Notes: generated by a model from the sequence alone, not told the origin. Shown: positions 34,065-56,276, numbered from the stretch's first letter. The stretch: 64,000 nt of DNA from Epiperipatus broadwayi (GCA_028023455.1 JAQFVV010001071.1:1-64000); one strand, 5' to 3'. Made by a program: numbers and translations.

Positions 34065-37000
34065 GAATCTTGTTTTAATGAAACCAAAAATGAAGATTCT
34101 GAAAGTCTAACTTAGCAATTTTAGTTTTTAATAACGGTTGAAAATATGACTCAAATAATAGGAGCTTCAAAGAACAAATACCAAGATTCTTGGAATATGA
34201 TTAGAATAAAATATTTTTTTAAAGCACAGATATTTTAATTTGACCAGAATTAACTATGATTTATCTAACAGTTTGGTTTATAAGTAGTCATGAAAATGAA
34301 TTTCTCTTTTTTTGGACTCTTAATTAAAATCTAATTTGTAATATTTAATCCTTGTATATAATACATGACTTGATGGTTTGACTATCATAAACATTTTGTG
34401 AAAATTATATTTTTTAATAGAATGGTAATATTGAAGAATGTTCTATTCATTACTATTTTTATTAGTTTAATTGCTGATTATTATTAAAATACATGTTGAT
34501 CAATACAATTCAACTGTGATAATTACCTTTATTTTTATGGTGAAAACACTGTTCAGTCTATTTAAATTTCGAAAGGACTTTGAATAATTTTGATAATGAA
34601 AATAAATGTTACAGTTCTAAGAACAGTCTTCAGATTAATAGAGTGCAAATAACATATATTTATATAGATTATCTAATTAATCTAAACTTCAGCAAAAAAA
34701 AATACTAATGATAATCTATGATGAATTCTGATATTGCATTAGACAAATACTTTAATATCAAATGCAATTAGAAGACTTTAAAAAAGAATTATAATCAATT
34801 TCTGTACAAAGTTGGAAGCAGAAATTGAGAATGTGCAAACTATAATACAAGATTTAGAAAAAATGCAAAAAATAAATGAAGGTACTAGTAATAAGAAATG
34901 TACAACCAGAAAGTTTTGAGGAAGAGAATACTGAAAATATGAAAGAATTGCATTAGAGATTAAAAAATTCGCTGCTTTAATTAGAATTTTTAAAACAGAA
35001 AATCAAGGCTTAAAATATAAAATCTTACAGAATTGCTTCAACAACAACAACAACAACAAAACTACAAAACTAACTAGATTTAAAAAGGTTGAATTAAAAA
35101 AATGAAAACAATTGTTTAATGGGAAAACAAATTTCCAGAAATCCTTAAAACTCTTAGTAATTTAACAAAAAAGTTGTACTTAAGAAGTGGCTACTAAAAT
35201 CTTGATAAATCCTATCAAGATTTTGACACCAGTGCCAATCTCATTGAATTATTTTTGAATTTTACCCCCATGGTTTTTTTAAAATTGAAATACAATCACT
35301 TTAAATAATGTTCAGCAAGTAATTTTTTAAACTAAGTAACAATAGGCTATTGAATTTATAGATTAATAGCATTTTCCCCAATTGATTTCTTTAAGAGGAA
35401 AAATTTGATCTTTTTGTAGCATTATTGTAATAATGGTATCCAATAATTTTATTCTATAAATTTTCTGAGTATAACCTTAGTACATTTGCACTATAAATAA
35501 AATAAACAGATGCAACTCCTGCACCAAATTTTTTTTAATACTAATAACATTTTATTGATGCATTAACAGATTCCAAAAATAGAAGGTATTAAATAAGATA
35601 TTAAAGAAAATCCAATATCACACAATTATAAAAACTTCCTTTCTTTGGAAGACAAATTTCACTAAAATCAACTGTGTAATTGAATTTTTACAGTTCTTTA
35701 GCTACAAATGCTGTTTTTCATTCAGACTTAAAGAGTTTGCATCAAGTAAAGTTGATATTTTCTATGTATTTCTATTTTAAAAAATATAGATTTATGATCC
35801 TTACGTTTAATATTTACATTGATTTATCTACTTTTACTATTGATATTATGATTATTTTTATTTCATGATAATCTAGTAAAAGTATCTGAGACAGGCCATT
35901 TTAGACTAAAATTTGAAGGCCACATCTATTTTCATGATAGGCAGAAGGATCTCTAAAAAGCTTTTCTTAATGTACAATCTTTCTGTTAACTGAAATTGTT
36001 AGCTGAGATCTAATTTCAGTCCATATTATTAGTGATCTTACTGTCTTGAGCAAAGATTAAATCGGCCCCATTATTTATCAAGTGTTCGTGTTAAAAAATG
36101 AAAACAGAATTGGAGCCAAAATTGCAGTCTGTGTATTAGCTATAAAAATATGGTTGCACAAGCACACAATATTGTTGTTTCATGACTCATGGTATAAAAA
36201 GCTCTTTATAATTAGGACATATTCTAATATAAATGGTAAAAGATAATAAGGAACAGAAGGATTAAAAAATATTTGTATCAAAAACAGTACCTAGTCTTCA
36301 ATAAAGCAATATTTTATTTTACAAGTCAATAGGAACTATTCTTAATGGGTCTCTATTTACGGGATATTCACAATTATTCTTCATATTTGACATCATTCTA
36401 CTATCTGCCATTTATGAATTCAGTCAGTAGGAACAGTAATATTTGTAGGATCAGTAATATTTGTGATTAAAGAATATCTCTCAGTATAAATTTCTTTTAC
36501 CTCATTAAGATGTTTTCAACCAGATTAGAAAATAAAATTTAGATATATTTTACTTTCTGTTACATTATTTTTACTATATATTTAATTTTTAAAATTTTTA
36601 CAAGTTTAGTTGCAAATCTGAATACTTTGTGCAGTTATTATTTAACACATATAATTGTAAAATAATATCTGATAAATGATAACTCATTGACTACTAACCT
36701 ATTTCCTTTTTTAATTTTTAGATTTTTGTTAAATTTATTAGATACTAACACATTATTTTTACAAGATCTGGGAAGAGAATTGAACAAAATTGACGAATAT
36801 TACCAAATAATTTTTACATATCTATAACTACTAGATGAAAGTCTTAAAAATAAACTAAATTGCAATTTTGACATGTTTAAACAAAAAATTGAAGGAAAAA
36901 ATATAGCATTAGGTTAAGTTCTTTGCAGTAAAGTAGATGTAACACTAAAAATGCACCACATATTTGAAAACTGATGAAAATGCTAGCTATATATGTTAAT

Positions 37001-37730
37001 TAAAAAACCCAGAAATAGCAGAGATAAAATTATATATATAAGAATAGATCTTGATAATATAAAACTAATTACAAAATATCATATAATACTAAATCATCTA
37101 TGCACTTTACTACTGTTACACAATGCTTTATTTACCACACTTTTTTACAGTTTACAGCTGGCGCAATCTTCTTCAGAATTTTTATATCTTCTAACTTCAA
37201 CTGCTAAATTCAAATAAATTGTTTAAGAAATTTAAAATAAAGGTATTAAAAAACTTTAAATAGATCACATTAAGACATGAAAAGAAAAAAAACAATTAAA
37301 ACCTTAGCACTCTATGAGAAATCATAACCTCTGCAAAAACTTGAAATGTTGAAAAATGTAAACTGAATCTATGAAATATCTTGTGAATGCAGAAAGATAT
37401 ATATTGAGAAAATCAGTTGTCCCATCTAAAGTGAATAAACAAATTAAAAATTGACAGTTACAAATAAAAAATGGGTATATTTAAAGTAGCAGATCCTATA
37501 TATACAAATTAACATATGTTTTATTGGCAAAAGATACAAATATTGGACAAAAAAGAAAAAGGACAAAGAAAGGTTAAAGAAATTATACACATGACAATGG
37601 CAAACAACCTCATAAGTCAATCTAGTGTGATTATTCATAATGTTTGGAAACTTTTCATTAACCTCAACCTTAAAATAGTGGAGAAACCACGAAGACACTC
37701 ATAGATAAATATGGAAAATGTCTACTGACT
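34065..37730. other. AT-rich intergenic DNA, nothing recognised
   Basis: Short frames of 60-80 codons (for example 35680-35868, 36993-37217) are Phe/Ile/Leu/Lys-rich, as expected from AT composition, and show no motif. A CAA microsatellite lies near 35040-35060. Confidence 0.5.
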
Positions 37731-37850
37731 ATTGGCCTAGTTAGTTAGAGTATTGCCTTAAATTCAATATTTATAAATATAAAAGTCCTAGGTTTGATTC
37801 CTTTACCAACATTGTCACTAGTAAGGCCAGCAATACCCAAAGAAGAAAGG
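37731..37850 (+). repeat. tRNA-like SINE with unassigned head
   Basis: TTGGCCTAGTTAGTTAGAG resembles an A-box and CTAGGTTTGATTCC a B-box, about 45 bases apart. A non-tRNA body and an A-rich end follow. It does not match the S1 or tRNA-Gly families. Confidence 0.5.
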
Positions 37851-37859
37851 AAAATAATA

Positions 37860-40050
37860 CCACTCCAATCATTGTGTTATACATTAACCGGTGAGCTATT
37901 ATTAACAGTAGAATGTATTTAAACATTTTAACTAAAATATAAATTAAAAAAAACCAATTAATATTAGCAGATGGAAATTGTCTAATATATAATTACATTT
38001 TCATGTAATGTAAAAATTTTAGAACAATAAATTAAAATGTCATGTAGTGATTAAATAATAGTCAATTTTCTGATAAAGTATACACAGTATTAATTGATAT
38101 GGATTTGAATTTTAAAAAGTTACCATAAAATGTAAATAATAGATTTGAAAGATATTAGAAAAGTCTATTTTTTTCTTTTCTATTCATACTGTTATAAACT
38201 AAAACAACCAAGTGATGGGTGATATTTAAAAAAAGAATGGAATTAAGTCTATATTTTCAGGTTATATTATTCCCATTATTTGTAAGAAAAGTGTCTATAG
38301 AATATATTAAAAAAATTCTGAAGCAGAAATTAGTTTAAAAGTAATTGAAATACAGAAAAGTTTGTTATTAATAAATGTGCACTGCAGAATTAATAATTAT
38401 TTTAATGAGTTCTAAGCTGTGCCTTAATGGATACATACGGGATTAGTAAGTTTGATTCTAGATGAAGCACATGCCATATTTAAAAAAAATTTTTTTTTGG
38501 CCGTTTAGGCTCCATTGATGTTTTATTTAATGTTTCAGATGATTGATTTTTGTTGGTTAAAAAAAAATTAAAAATATTGCTAAACTGGGATGATAAATTT
38601 AATATTTTATTTAAAAAAAAATAAAGGAAATTTTTCATTTATAATTAACATGAATTTGTGAATGTGGTTAATATAAAAATGTCTATTTTAAAATAAAAGA
38701 TAACATTGGCAGTGAAAAAAGCATATTGACTATATCAATTTGCTGAGGATAAAAGTATTTTTTTCAAATAGTTAATATAATTGCTGCAATTTGCAATAAG
38801 TTTAAGTTAAAAATAAATATATGAAAATGAAAAGATAACACTAAAATAATTGAATTTGAAAGCAAAAAAGTGTAAAGCAAAGTGTAATTTTAAATATTTT
38901 GGAAGTGGATTAACTGATGAAGAAAAATGTAAAAAACAAAAATTAAAAATTGCTAAACCGACTTAATAAAGGAAACAATTATTATTTTATGGTCAACATT
39001 TTAAAGTTAAGAAAATGTATTAACTTTGGTTTAGAGTTTAATATGAAAATCTGGGCACTTAAAAAAAAGGAAAATTGGTCTTTGATATTAGATTTGACAT
39101 CAATTAAAAAAAACAAAACATTTTATGTAATTTATTTTGTATAGACATTAAGTTATCTGCCTAGTACGACTATAATTTGAGATTTCAAAACTATGGGAAT
39201 TTTTCAGCTAACAAACAAGGTTACAACTTTTTTCCAGTTAGCTGACCCATAGCCAACTCAGTTAATTACAGAATATTGATTAGTAAATATATATCTTGCT
39301 ATTATTAATTACAGAATAAATGCACCAAGCTAATCGGGTTAATCGGTAACTATATTGAATGGGAAAACAAATTACACATTTTAATATAATGCAATTTTTT
39401 TTACTTTTGCGAAGATACTTTTAAAATAATGTTTGGTGAATTAATATTAGGTTGTATAATTTTTTGCTTCTGAACTATGTCACAGAAAGTAAAAAAAAAG
39501 TAGCCTTGCTATCAAGTTAGTATTTATCAAAGTTTACATATAATATAAAATATTAACAGTCCAAAATAAAATAAATGGTTAGAAGTAAGTAGCATACATT
39601 AAGTTATTTCAAAACACAATATTCTAGTAATAAATTAATTTTTAACTTTAGAATTTATTTAGGATGTGAACTAACATATACAATTCAATTTATTCTTCCA
39701 GAAATACAGAATTATAGAATATAAATTAGCGCACGAATTCAAATTTCATAGAATGGTGTACAATATCAAAGTTTATGAATTCAATATATATCTTTTAAAC
39801 CCAACATTAGCATAACCAGTTTATAAATCTATTTCCGTTTCTACTTTACAATTCTGATTATTTTTCTCTGTTAATCATTGCATTCTTAAAACTAAATTCA
39901 AATCTTGAATTTTTTAAAAATAATTAATTTTTCTATTTTTTTGCTATTCATTATTAACGATTTTACTATTCACTATTTTACACTTAAATATATTTAAAAA
40001 TATTGTACTTTTTTACTTGTAGATATATTCACACACAGTATATATATATA
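37860..40050. other. AT-rich intergenic DNA, nothing recognised
   Basis: No supported gene. The 64-codon frame at 38950-39144 is Lys/Asn/Leu-rich and without motif. Confidence 0.5.
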
Positions 40051-40055
40051 TATAT

Positions 40056-41449
40056 TGTAACGTTTATTTATATACGTTGCAAATATATTGGCATTTGGTA
40101 AAAGCTAAAAAAATAAAAGTAAATTTAGATTTTTTTTTGACTAATTTTTTTTTAAAAAAAATAACGTACAATGAAAGTTAAATTATTCTTTCGTTTTTTT
40201 TTATGTAAGTAGAAATAAAAGTAGAATTGGAGAGAACAAAAGAATTCCAAAAGTAAAATAAAAAAAGATAAGAGAAAGTAAAAATATTTTGGCTAATTAA
40301 AGATGGCCGAAAAACTTGATAAGAAAAGAGAACTTTATAATGTAAATTTTATAAAGAATCTACAAGATTATGAACCAAAAAAACACCATGATAATAGCAT
40401 GCGCAGAAGTCTGAAAACTGGACCTCTGGTATAAAAAGGAGGGATTCGGTTGGAAGAACGTCTTGTTCTGTTAGTCTCTCTAGTCGGTCCTCGATAACAA
40501 TAATACATCCAGGATCGCCCTACACTGAAATAATTAGGCATGTCGGAGTGAACCGGAGCTTCTGCGAACATCATGCCTGAAGATGTACACCAGGAAAAGC
40601 TTTCGTGACTGACTAGGAGAATGGACCACAAGATCAAATAATAACCAAAAGGCTGAGCTCATTCTACCCAAAAAATTATGCATAGTTATCTACTACTGAA
40701 TTCACAAAACTTACCGGTAAGTTATGCTTCATTATCCTGATTGTGACAAAGTTAACCATTTTAAAAACTACTCGTAAAAATAAGCTTATAATAGGATCCT
40801 GATAGAGACATTAATTTTCTTGTACAAGAGACATTCATTTTTTTAAAGAACTTTCTAGAAGAAATTTGGAAGTGAACAGTAATTGTAAAATTGTTTTTTT
40901 TTTTAATTGATTCACGTCCGAATTAAGGGTGTTCTCTCCAATTTATTTGATTAATAATTTCTTTTAAACATTTTTTATCTATTAGAATAAAAATATTTCT
41001 AATACCAATTTTCATTTGTACGTTATTAATAATAATTATTATTTTTTATTATTAAATTTATTATTAGTTTAATAAGATTTAAAAATGTAATTTACCTTTG
41101 CCAATATGTTTGAATAAGCCCAGAAATAATAATCTTAAAAAAAAAATTCTCATTACGGTATGATGCAATACCTAGTAGTTTAAAAGTATTTTTCTTTTTT
41201 ATTTGCGAGTCGTTATATGACGAAGTCAGCGGACTCTTTAGAATAAAAAGTCCTGGTGCCCATATTAAATAAATTAAAAGCTGATTTCATCGATAGCATA
41301 ATTCTCAACTATTAATAGGCCGAGTTGATCAGGAAATATAGCTATGTTTTTAGAATAGAAATACAACTTTCTTCTTGTTTGACATAGCTTGATCAACTCA
41401 CGCGCAATTTATATTAGCGTGTAGAGGCCTATCAAAATGAAAAATGTTA
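40056..41449 (+). repeat. Long terminal repeat, left
   Basis: It starts TGTAACG directly after a (TA)n tract and runs about 1.39 kb. The same sequence, about 95 percent similar by eye, begins at 42195. A TATA box (tataaaaagg, 40430) with an RNA start zone some 30 bases downstream is consistent with an LTR promoter. The right end aligns with its partner to 'tgtta'. The TGTAACG start and CGTTA-like end fit LTR termini of Ty3-type elements, although the final CA is not seen. Confidence 0.7.
40430..40437 (+). promoter_or_regulatory. TATA box in left LTR
   Basis: TATAAAAA is followed by GGAGGG, in one of the few GC-richer stretches. The same box is at 42574 in the right repeat. Confidence 0.5.
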
Positions 41450-42194
41450 AAATGGCTTACCCAACTAGGGCTTCGATTTAACAACTACAACCTGAGATAA
41501 GTTGTAATGATAAAGAACATTACAACGATGACCCAAAGAAACTCACAGCTGGAAAGTAAATAGTAATTTTTTTTTTCAAAAAAAAAATTATAAAAAAAAA
41601 AACTAACTAATTAAACCCTGATTATTAAAATATAAAAAAATATTTTTTTAATATGACTTCCAGAAAATAAAAATGTATATATTTTTTTGATATGTCTAAA
41701 AAAAAACACGATTGTGGCTGATGTAGACATAAGTCACAAGTATTTGACCGGGTAGGCGGTTACTGAAGAGGGGAAAAACATAGCCCCAAGTCCTAGTACA
41801 TAGTATATTAACATAAGACCACCTTTATATGCCCATCAGACTATTTCTAGCAGGGATCCCAATAAAGGAGGGTGGATCAAGTTGGACCAAGTTGCCATGA
41901 GCCTGTAGGACTCAGAACGATGAGCAATGCTTGTTTGTACTTATAACTTGGGCTTCTTATCGTTAATATTACACTAAAGCAGAAAGGACACAGATGAATG
42001 TGAAATATTTTCCATTTCCACCATATTAGACCTAAAAGTGGGCGTTAAAGCTGAACGTCGCTTGTGAATGAATCTACGGAATATATCAGCATGCTACTAC
42101 ATAAAAAAACCCCCACAAATATGAATTTTAAAACTTAAGAATAAAATTAGTGTAAACCCCTATTTTATTCTCATCATCCGGGCACTGGTGGTAT
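41450..42194 (+). mobile_element. Non-coding interior of an LTR-like element
   Basis: 745 bp between the LTR-like repeats with no gag, protease, RT or integrase. A TGG two bases after the left repeat (TGGCTTACCC...) could be a primer-binding site, but I could not match it to a tRNA. No polypurine tract is evident before the right repeat. The layout suggests a non-autonomous (LARD/TRIM-like) element. Confidence 0.5.
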
Positions 42195-43583
42195 TGTAAT
42201 GTTTATTTATATACGTTACAAATATATTGGCATTTGGTAAAAGCTAAAAAAATAAAAGTAAATTTAGATTTTTTTTTGACTAATTTTTTTTTTTTAAAAA
42301 AATAATGTACAATGAAAGTTAAATTATTCTTCTTTTTTTTTTTTTTATGTAAGTAGAAATAAAAGTAGAATTGGAGAGAACAAAAGAATTCCAAAAGTAA
42401 AATAAAAAAAGATAAGAGAAAGTAAAAATATTTTGGCTAATTAAAGATGGCCAAAAAACTTGATAAGAAAAGAGAACTTTATAATGTAAATTTTATAAAG
42501 AATCTACAAGATTATGAACCAAAAAAATGCCATGATAATAGCATGTGCAGAAGTCTGAAAACTGGACCTCTGGTATAAAAAGGAGGGATTCGGTTGGAAG
42601 AACGTCTTGTTCCGTTAGTCTCTCTAGTCGGTCCTGGATAACAATAATACATCCAGGATCGCCCTACACTGAAATAATTCGGCATGTCGGAGTGAACCGG
42701 AGCTTCTGTGAACATCGTGCCTGAAGATGTACACCAGGAAAAGCCCTCGTGACCGACTAGGAGAATGGACCACAAGATCAAATAATAACCAAAAGGCTGA
42801 GCTCATTCTACCCAAAAAATTATGCATAGTTATCTACTACTGAATTCACAAAACTTACTGGTAAGTTATGCTTCATTATCCTGATTGTGACAAAGTTAAC
42901 CATTTTAAAAACTACTCGTAAAAATAAGCTTATAATAGGATCCTGATAGAGACATTAATTTTCTTGTACAAGAGACATTCATTTTTTTTAAGAACTTTCT
43001 AGAAGAAATTTGGAAGTGAACAGTAATTGTAAAATTGTTTTTTTTTTTTTAATTGATTCACGTCCGAATTAAGGGTGTTCTCCCCAATTTATTTGACTAA
43101 TAATTTCTTTTAAACATTTTTTATCTATTAGAATAAAAATATTTCTAATACCAATTTTCATTTGTACATTATTAATAATAATAATTATTTTTTATTATTA
43201 ATTTTATTATTAGTTTAATAAGATTTAAAAATGTAATTTACCTTTACCAATATGTTTGAATAAGCCCAGGAATAACAATCTTAAAAAAAATAATTCTCAT
43301 TACGGTATGATGCAATACCTAGTAGTTTAAAAGTATTTTTCTTTTTTATTTGCGAGTTGTTACAGCTGACTCTTTAGAATAAAAAGTCCTGGCGCCCATA
43401 TTAAATAAATTAAAAGCTGATTTCGTCGATAGCATAATTCTCAACTATTAATAAGCCGAGTTGATCAGGAAATATAGCTATGTTTTTAGAATAGAAATAC
43501 AACTTTCTTCTTGTTTGACATAGCTTGATCAATTCGCGCAATTTATATTAGCGTGTAGAGGCCTATCAAAACGGAAAACGTTA
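42195..43583 (+). repeat. Long terminal repeat, right
   Basis: Direct copy of 40056-41449, starting TGTAATG. It ends at 'acgtta' against a (TA)n tract (43584-43600). Because (TA)n flanks both outer ends, a TATAT-type target duplication cannot be told from microsatellite sequence. Confidence 0.7.
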
Positions 43584-43599
43584 TAATATATATATATAT

Positions 43600-46500
43600 A
43601 ATAAGTCATTAATATCTATAATTAATGTGTGATAACAAACACATTGATATATGTTTGTCTATATCAAAGTCAAATATATAGTTAAATTTAAAGGTTTAAA
43701 AAGCTTTCAGCATGATACGTTTTGCTAATTGTTATATAAAACTATATTTGTGCGAAAGAATGCAATATGTGTTCAGTCATGCTATGGTATGTTTAATTAA
43801 TAATTTTTTTCTCATTCAAAACAAACAGAACTTTTACAATTTTTATTCTTTATAGATCAATATTGCGTTCATATTCCTTTTTATGATTAAAGAAACTCCT
43901 ACTCTCCGATTTGTAATACCTGCAATAGATTACTCTTAGATATATAAAAAATTAAAATCAATTAGGAAAATCTTAATAAACTTTGAAAAAAATCGAAAAG
44001 ATAAAAATAGATATAAAAGTAATTCATTAATGATTTCCAGATTTGTTAATCCCAAATAAAATGTGAATATAATTTTTATTCTCAAAGAAAGAAGATAGGT
44101 AAAAATATAAATAATAATGGTTATAATCAGTATTAGTAACCACTAGCAATTGGATAGGGCCATTTCAACTCCAAGATAAAAATATTAAAAAAGATATAAA
44201 TAAATAATAATAATAAAAACAACAATAACAACAATAACACTAAAGATGAGATATGCAATGGCTATGTAAACCAATCTATGAAACACAAATGTATAGCTTA
44301 CAGAACAGTTAGCCTATTTTTCTGTTATAAGATCTTTTGCAATATTGTCCTTAAACTTCTTCTGCACAAAAGTTTTCTTTCTGAAGTATTTCACTGCCAA
44401 ATTTAATTGTAGCTCTCGTTGGATAGAAAATTGGATTAAAGAGATGATTTATTTGAAATGCAAAAGGTGATATTAATCAAAAATTAAATAATGTAAAATT
44501 GAGTAAATACTAGAATCATTACATATAATAGTTTGAAGTTATGATTATAGATTATTAACCCGTAAAAGCCAAAACCGATTATCATTTGAATATTTAAATC
44601 TGTTATAGACTCATATACAAATGTAATTCTTTTATTATATATTTAAATAAAACGATCAAAAAGGTGATATTTTAGAACACTTCTAAGCAAATATAAATAA
44701 ATAAGATTGTAAGCGGACATCCAGTTAAAAAGTCAGATCATTCTTTTCCCATTATATGGGTATCCAGATAAAATCTTTTTCAGGTGGGCTAGAGTTTTGG
44801 ACACTTAATAAAACATGCTAGAATTAAAAATATAAATTTTATTGATTATTTAGAAAATATCATTTGGTTTTAAAGAATGAAATCACTCACCCATCAAACT
44901 TATGCATATAATGTTTTAGCCAGTGTTAAAAACATCCAGCATGCTTCATCTAGGGAGACACAATTTTTCTTATTTACAAATTTATATGGACAAGTAAATA
45001 TTCTTACTCCAGTGAGAAATATATGTAATAAGCAAAACTGCACTATAATTTACAGTTGTTTGGAATATTTGATTATTCATACAGATTTATAAATGAGAAA
45101 AATTGTCTCGGTTTAGATATATGCATTTGGATATCTTAACTGTAGTTAAAGCATTGTATATTTTAGTTTGATGAGTGTTTTCACAATCTAAATAATAGAC
45201 TTGCTGATAGTTTTAGCATATTTATCAGGTGTTCAAACTGCTAGTTTACTTAAACCAGATCCGTTTCATTTGAAATAAATATATATATAGTTGGAAAAAA
45301 CCAAGATTTTTATTTGCTTAGAAGTACTCTAAAAAATCTACATTTCTGATTATCTACTATAAATTAAAGTGCAAATTTTGTTTATTATATATACGTATAC
45401 TGAAATAGTTTTCACAAAATCATGGTCAAATTAAAAAAAAAAGCACAGGGCAGATAAGCTTAATAAAATATTAAACATATTACATAATGAAATTTAATTA
45501 AACCAAGGCTTAAATAAAGCAATTAAACAATTATATTTTTCAGATAAGTAACCTTTAGTTTAAATGAAGTTTGTGTCAACATGAAATTATTTTTAGTTTA
45601 ATATTAAAAACAATGTTAAAAGCAGTGAAAATGTATTAAAACAATAAAATAGTTTTAAAACTTTTTTTTTTTAAAGCTTAGGTTTTAATGAAAATATATG
45701 AACAATTTCTGCTATAATGCTAAAAATGGAATGAGTAAATTAAGAATTCAAATAAAGTTCATGACAAAATAAAAGTATTTTTAACTTAATATTTATAAAA
45801 ACCATTGTTGAAAAACCAAAATTTTAAAATAATTAAATAATTAAACAAACACATTACCATTTAATAATGTAATGCAAACAACTAACAACTATAACACTGA
45901 AATAAAAAAAGACTAAAGCAATGAAAACTAATATTATGGTAAATGCCATTGGCTAACCAAATACATACATATCGTTCTAACGTTTTGTGTTTTATTATAT
46001 GGATTTTTAAAAAAAAATAATTCTATGATTGTGCAGTATAATAATTTTAATCATAATTTAAAAAAATGGAATTAGAAAATTAATGTAACATCTGAAAATA
46101 CATAATTTTGAAATAGAGGGCAATACGATTATCAAAGTTTCCTGTTCTGGGTAAGAAATATCTTTTTAAAAAGTATGGATGAAATTAGATATACAACATA
46201 GTATTTTTATATTACACAATTCATATTATAATATGAAAATACGTTCAATGTGAAGCCTCCACTTAGTTACATTTAATCATCTGAAAAAAAGTAAAAATTG
46301 TTTTTTAACACCATTAAAAAGGTCCAGTGTAAATATAGTATTTTCCTTTTAGATGAGAAATTCAAAATATACTTAAAATTGATGCCATTAGAAGTTTAAT
46401 ATTCATTTTCTAAAATAAATGATTTTTTGTGCTCTTTCTTAAATTATGCTTTGATACTAATTTTACACAATATTTTAAATTTATTTTGTGACAATAAACT

Positions 46501-48510
46501 ACTATATATAGTAGACACCTTCTAAATGGTAAATTATGATAATATAAGAGACTCAGAATATCAAAAAATTTCCAAAATAGTCAAAGTGGGAAAAATAAAA
46601 TATGTGCTATTATTAAATGTGATGCTCTTTATAATTACTATATATATATATATTCTTATTGGCTTATAAATGTCACCTGGATTTGAATACCAAGTTGTGG
46701 TCAATGATAGAATAGATATATTAACTAGTATTCTATGACGATCTTAAATACATGTATTAACATTATTATTACTGCTTTTTGTTTATGCATTAATTGTATA
46801 AAAATCGATAATTAAAACATTAAAGGCTTCGATTCATTTTTATTTATTATTCTAAAAGATGATTATTTTATATATTCATACAAAAAAGAACTTGTTTTTT
46901 ATACTTCATATTATGTTATAGTTTCTAACTTCAAATAATGAATAAATTTTTAGCAGAATGTAGAAAAGTTTACAAATTTTATATTTTCATTAAATTTTTA
47001 TGAATGTCTTTTGTCGAGTTTTATTTTCGTTTTACTTTTGAAGACTATGGTCAACAAATAAATAAAAGATTTTAAATTATTTAACTGCGGTTTGTTTGAG
47101 CTCAATTTTGATTCGAATGTTTATTTTATTTCAAAGATTTAAAAATTGACTGTAATCATAAAAATGATTAAAACAACTATTTATTTACCATGTACTTACA
47201 TATATGTACATGCCATCAATGCAGAGATATCGATTTTTAATCAACAAATCGCTAATAAAAACCAGAAACATGCATATACATTATTACAAGCTTTATTAAA
47301 TAACAAATAGATTACTGAGGGAAGCACATAAACAAAACAAGAATATATATTCTCATATATTCATTATTGATTTGAACCAATTGGCTGTACAAGATCTTTT
47401 AATAATAAAATATTAATTATTTTACTGCAAATTCAATTTTTAAAGCTTTTTTTTTTATTTTCAGAATGCACTTATAGTAAATATATAGCAGAATATCTGT
47501 ACCTGTAGTCCCTACGTGGCATAATTTTTGTAGCTATAATAATGCGCAACTGTAATTTAATTACGATTTGACAGAAATACTTTCTTCCAATATATTAATC
47601 GCTATTAAATTTGACATGTTATATGCATTAAACTATTTTTCATTCTCTTAAATTAAAAACACTGAAGTAATACCTTCTTCAGCATACCAATGTTAATTAC
47701 ATTGGGTCAATTATATTTTTAGTTTGTTTGAATAAAGAAATAAAACATGATAAGATTTTACAAGTTTTAACTACAAAGTTTTAAAATGATTCAAATAAAT
47801 TTTCTATTTAAAAATTTATACAATTCTGTTTTTTTCTTTATCAATGTTTTATTTCGAAGATAATTGGTAACTTCTTTTTTTTAAATGGTTTCTAATACTT
47901 ATTTTAAAATATTCTATTGCAATTTTAAAATACTGTTGTTTTATTCAACATCTTTTTTATTTATATAACTCCCCTCCACAACATTGGAATAAGAGTGCTT
48001 GGGAGCATAAAGTTGAATTATCTATATTTTATATTTTCCAGTAAATTGCAATAGTTAACCTTGTTGTTTTTGTCTAATACAACAATTTCCAGGAGTCATT
48101 TTTTCATTCCCTATTTGCATTGATTTCTGCTTTTATAGCAAAATGCATGATAACCTTTTAAATCAAATATCCATTATTTTTTTTGAAATGTTCAATATAA
48201 TATGATAATTCTTTTTTTAATTCATCTAATATTCTTTACATAAAAGTGACTTACAATTTTGATGGCCAAATGCTTAGATCTACTGCTTTACACAACTAGT
48301 TTTTTGTTTGAATGATGATATTGCAGCAACTACAGAATGAAAATCACATTTTTGTAAATATTTGCCATATGTCTTAGTTTACAAAATATTTTATCAAACA
48401 TATAAATATAGACTTATGAATAAAACAATCACACAATCTCAAAGCATTGACAATTACATATTCCATAAAACAATTATAAATTTGACCAGAAAACATTAAT
48501 AACAATTAAA
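43600..48510. other. AT-rich intergenic DNA, almost featureless
   Basis: Only a SINE-like fragment at about 44120-44240 stands out (see 33133). Other short frames lack motifs. Confidence 0.5.
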
Positions 48511-48518
48511 ACATCCCC

Positions 48519-48538
48519 ATATATATATATATATATAT
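48519..48538. repeat. (TA)10 tract
   Basis: Short perfect microsatellite beside the foldback element at 48555. Confidence 0.9.
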
Positions 48539-48554
48539 GGTTCTTCCATATTTT

Positions 48555-48738
48555 CCAACCGATGATGTATTGCCCTGAAGCCATATCAGTCTGACCTTGT
48601 GATCTTTAAGATAATGTCTCCAAGTGATTTACAGACAAATGCAATAGCTAAAATTTGTCTGCAGATCACATGGACCTGGCACGTTAAAGATTGCAATATC
48701 AGACTGATATGGCTTCAGGGCAATACATCATCGGTTGG
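48555..48738. mobile_element. 184-bp foldback with identical 38-bp termini
   Basis: The 38-base left arm (48555-48592, starting CCAACCGATGATG) is the exact reverse complement of the right arm (48701-48738). Within the loop a second inverted pair (tgatttacagacaaat and atttgtctgcagatca) forms an inner hairpin. No coding content. It is probably a recent MITE or a foldback duplicate. Confidence 0.85.
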
Positions 48739-48999
48739 CAAATACTAAAAAAAAAAAAAATGTACATGCATGCGTCAAAATAATTTAGAAATTAAAAGTA
48801 ATTAATATAATAATAATTGTATAATTATTATAGTAATTCTATAATTGCATAAATATGTACATTTTTTTTAAATTTAAAATAAATATACAAATAAAGAACC
48901 CTTTCCTGATTTAATGCAAATCTGGCATTATTAAAAGTGAACTGGACAATTAATTAAAATGGTCTAACAAAAAAAAATTTAAAAAAAATGTACTTGTAT

Positions 49000-56270
<7,271 letters not shown>

Positions 56271-56276
56271 GCGAAG

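Noticed and set aside
38400-38470. tRNA-derived SINE (GTTTGATTCTA)
   Set aside because: No convincing A-box at the right distance and no second copy.
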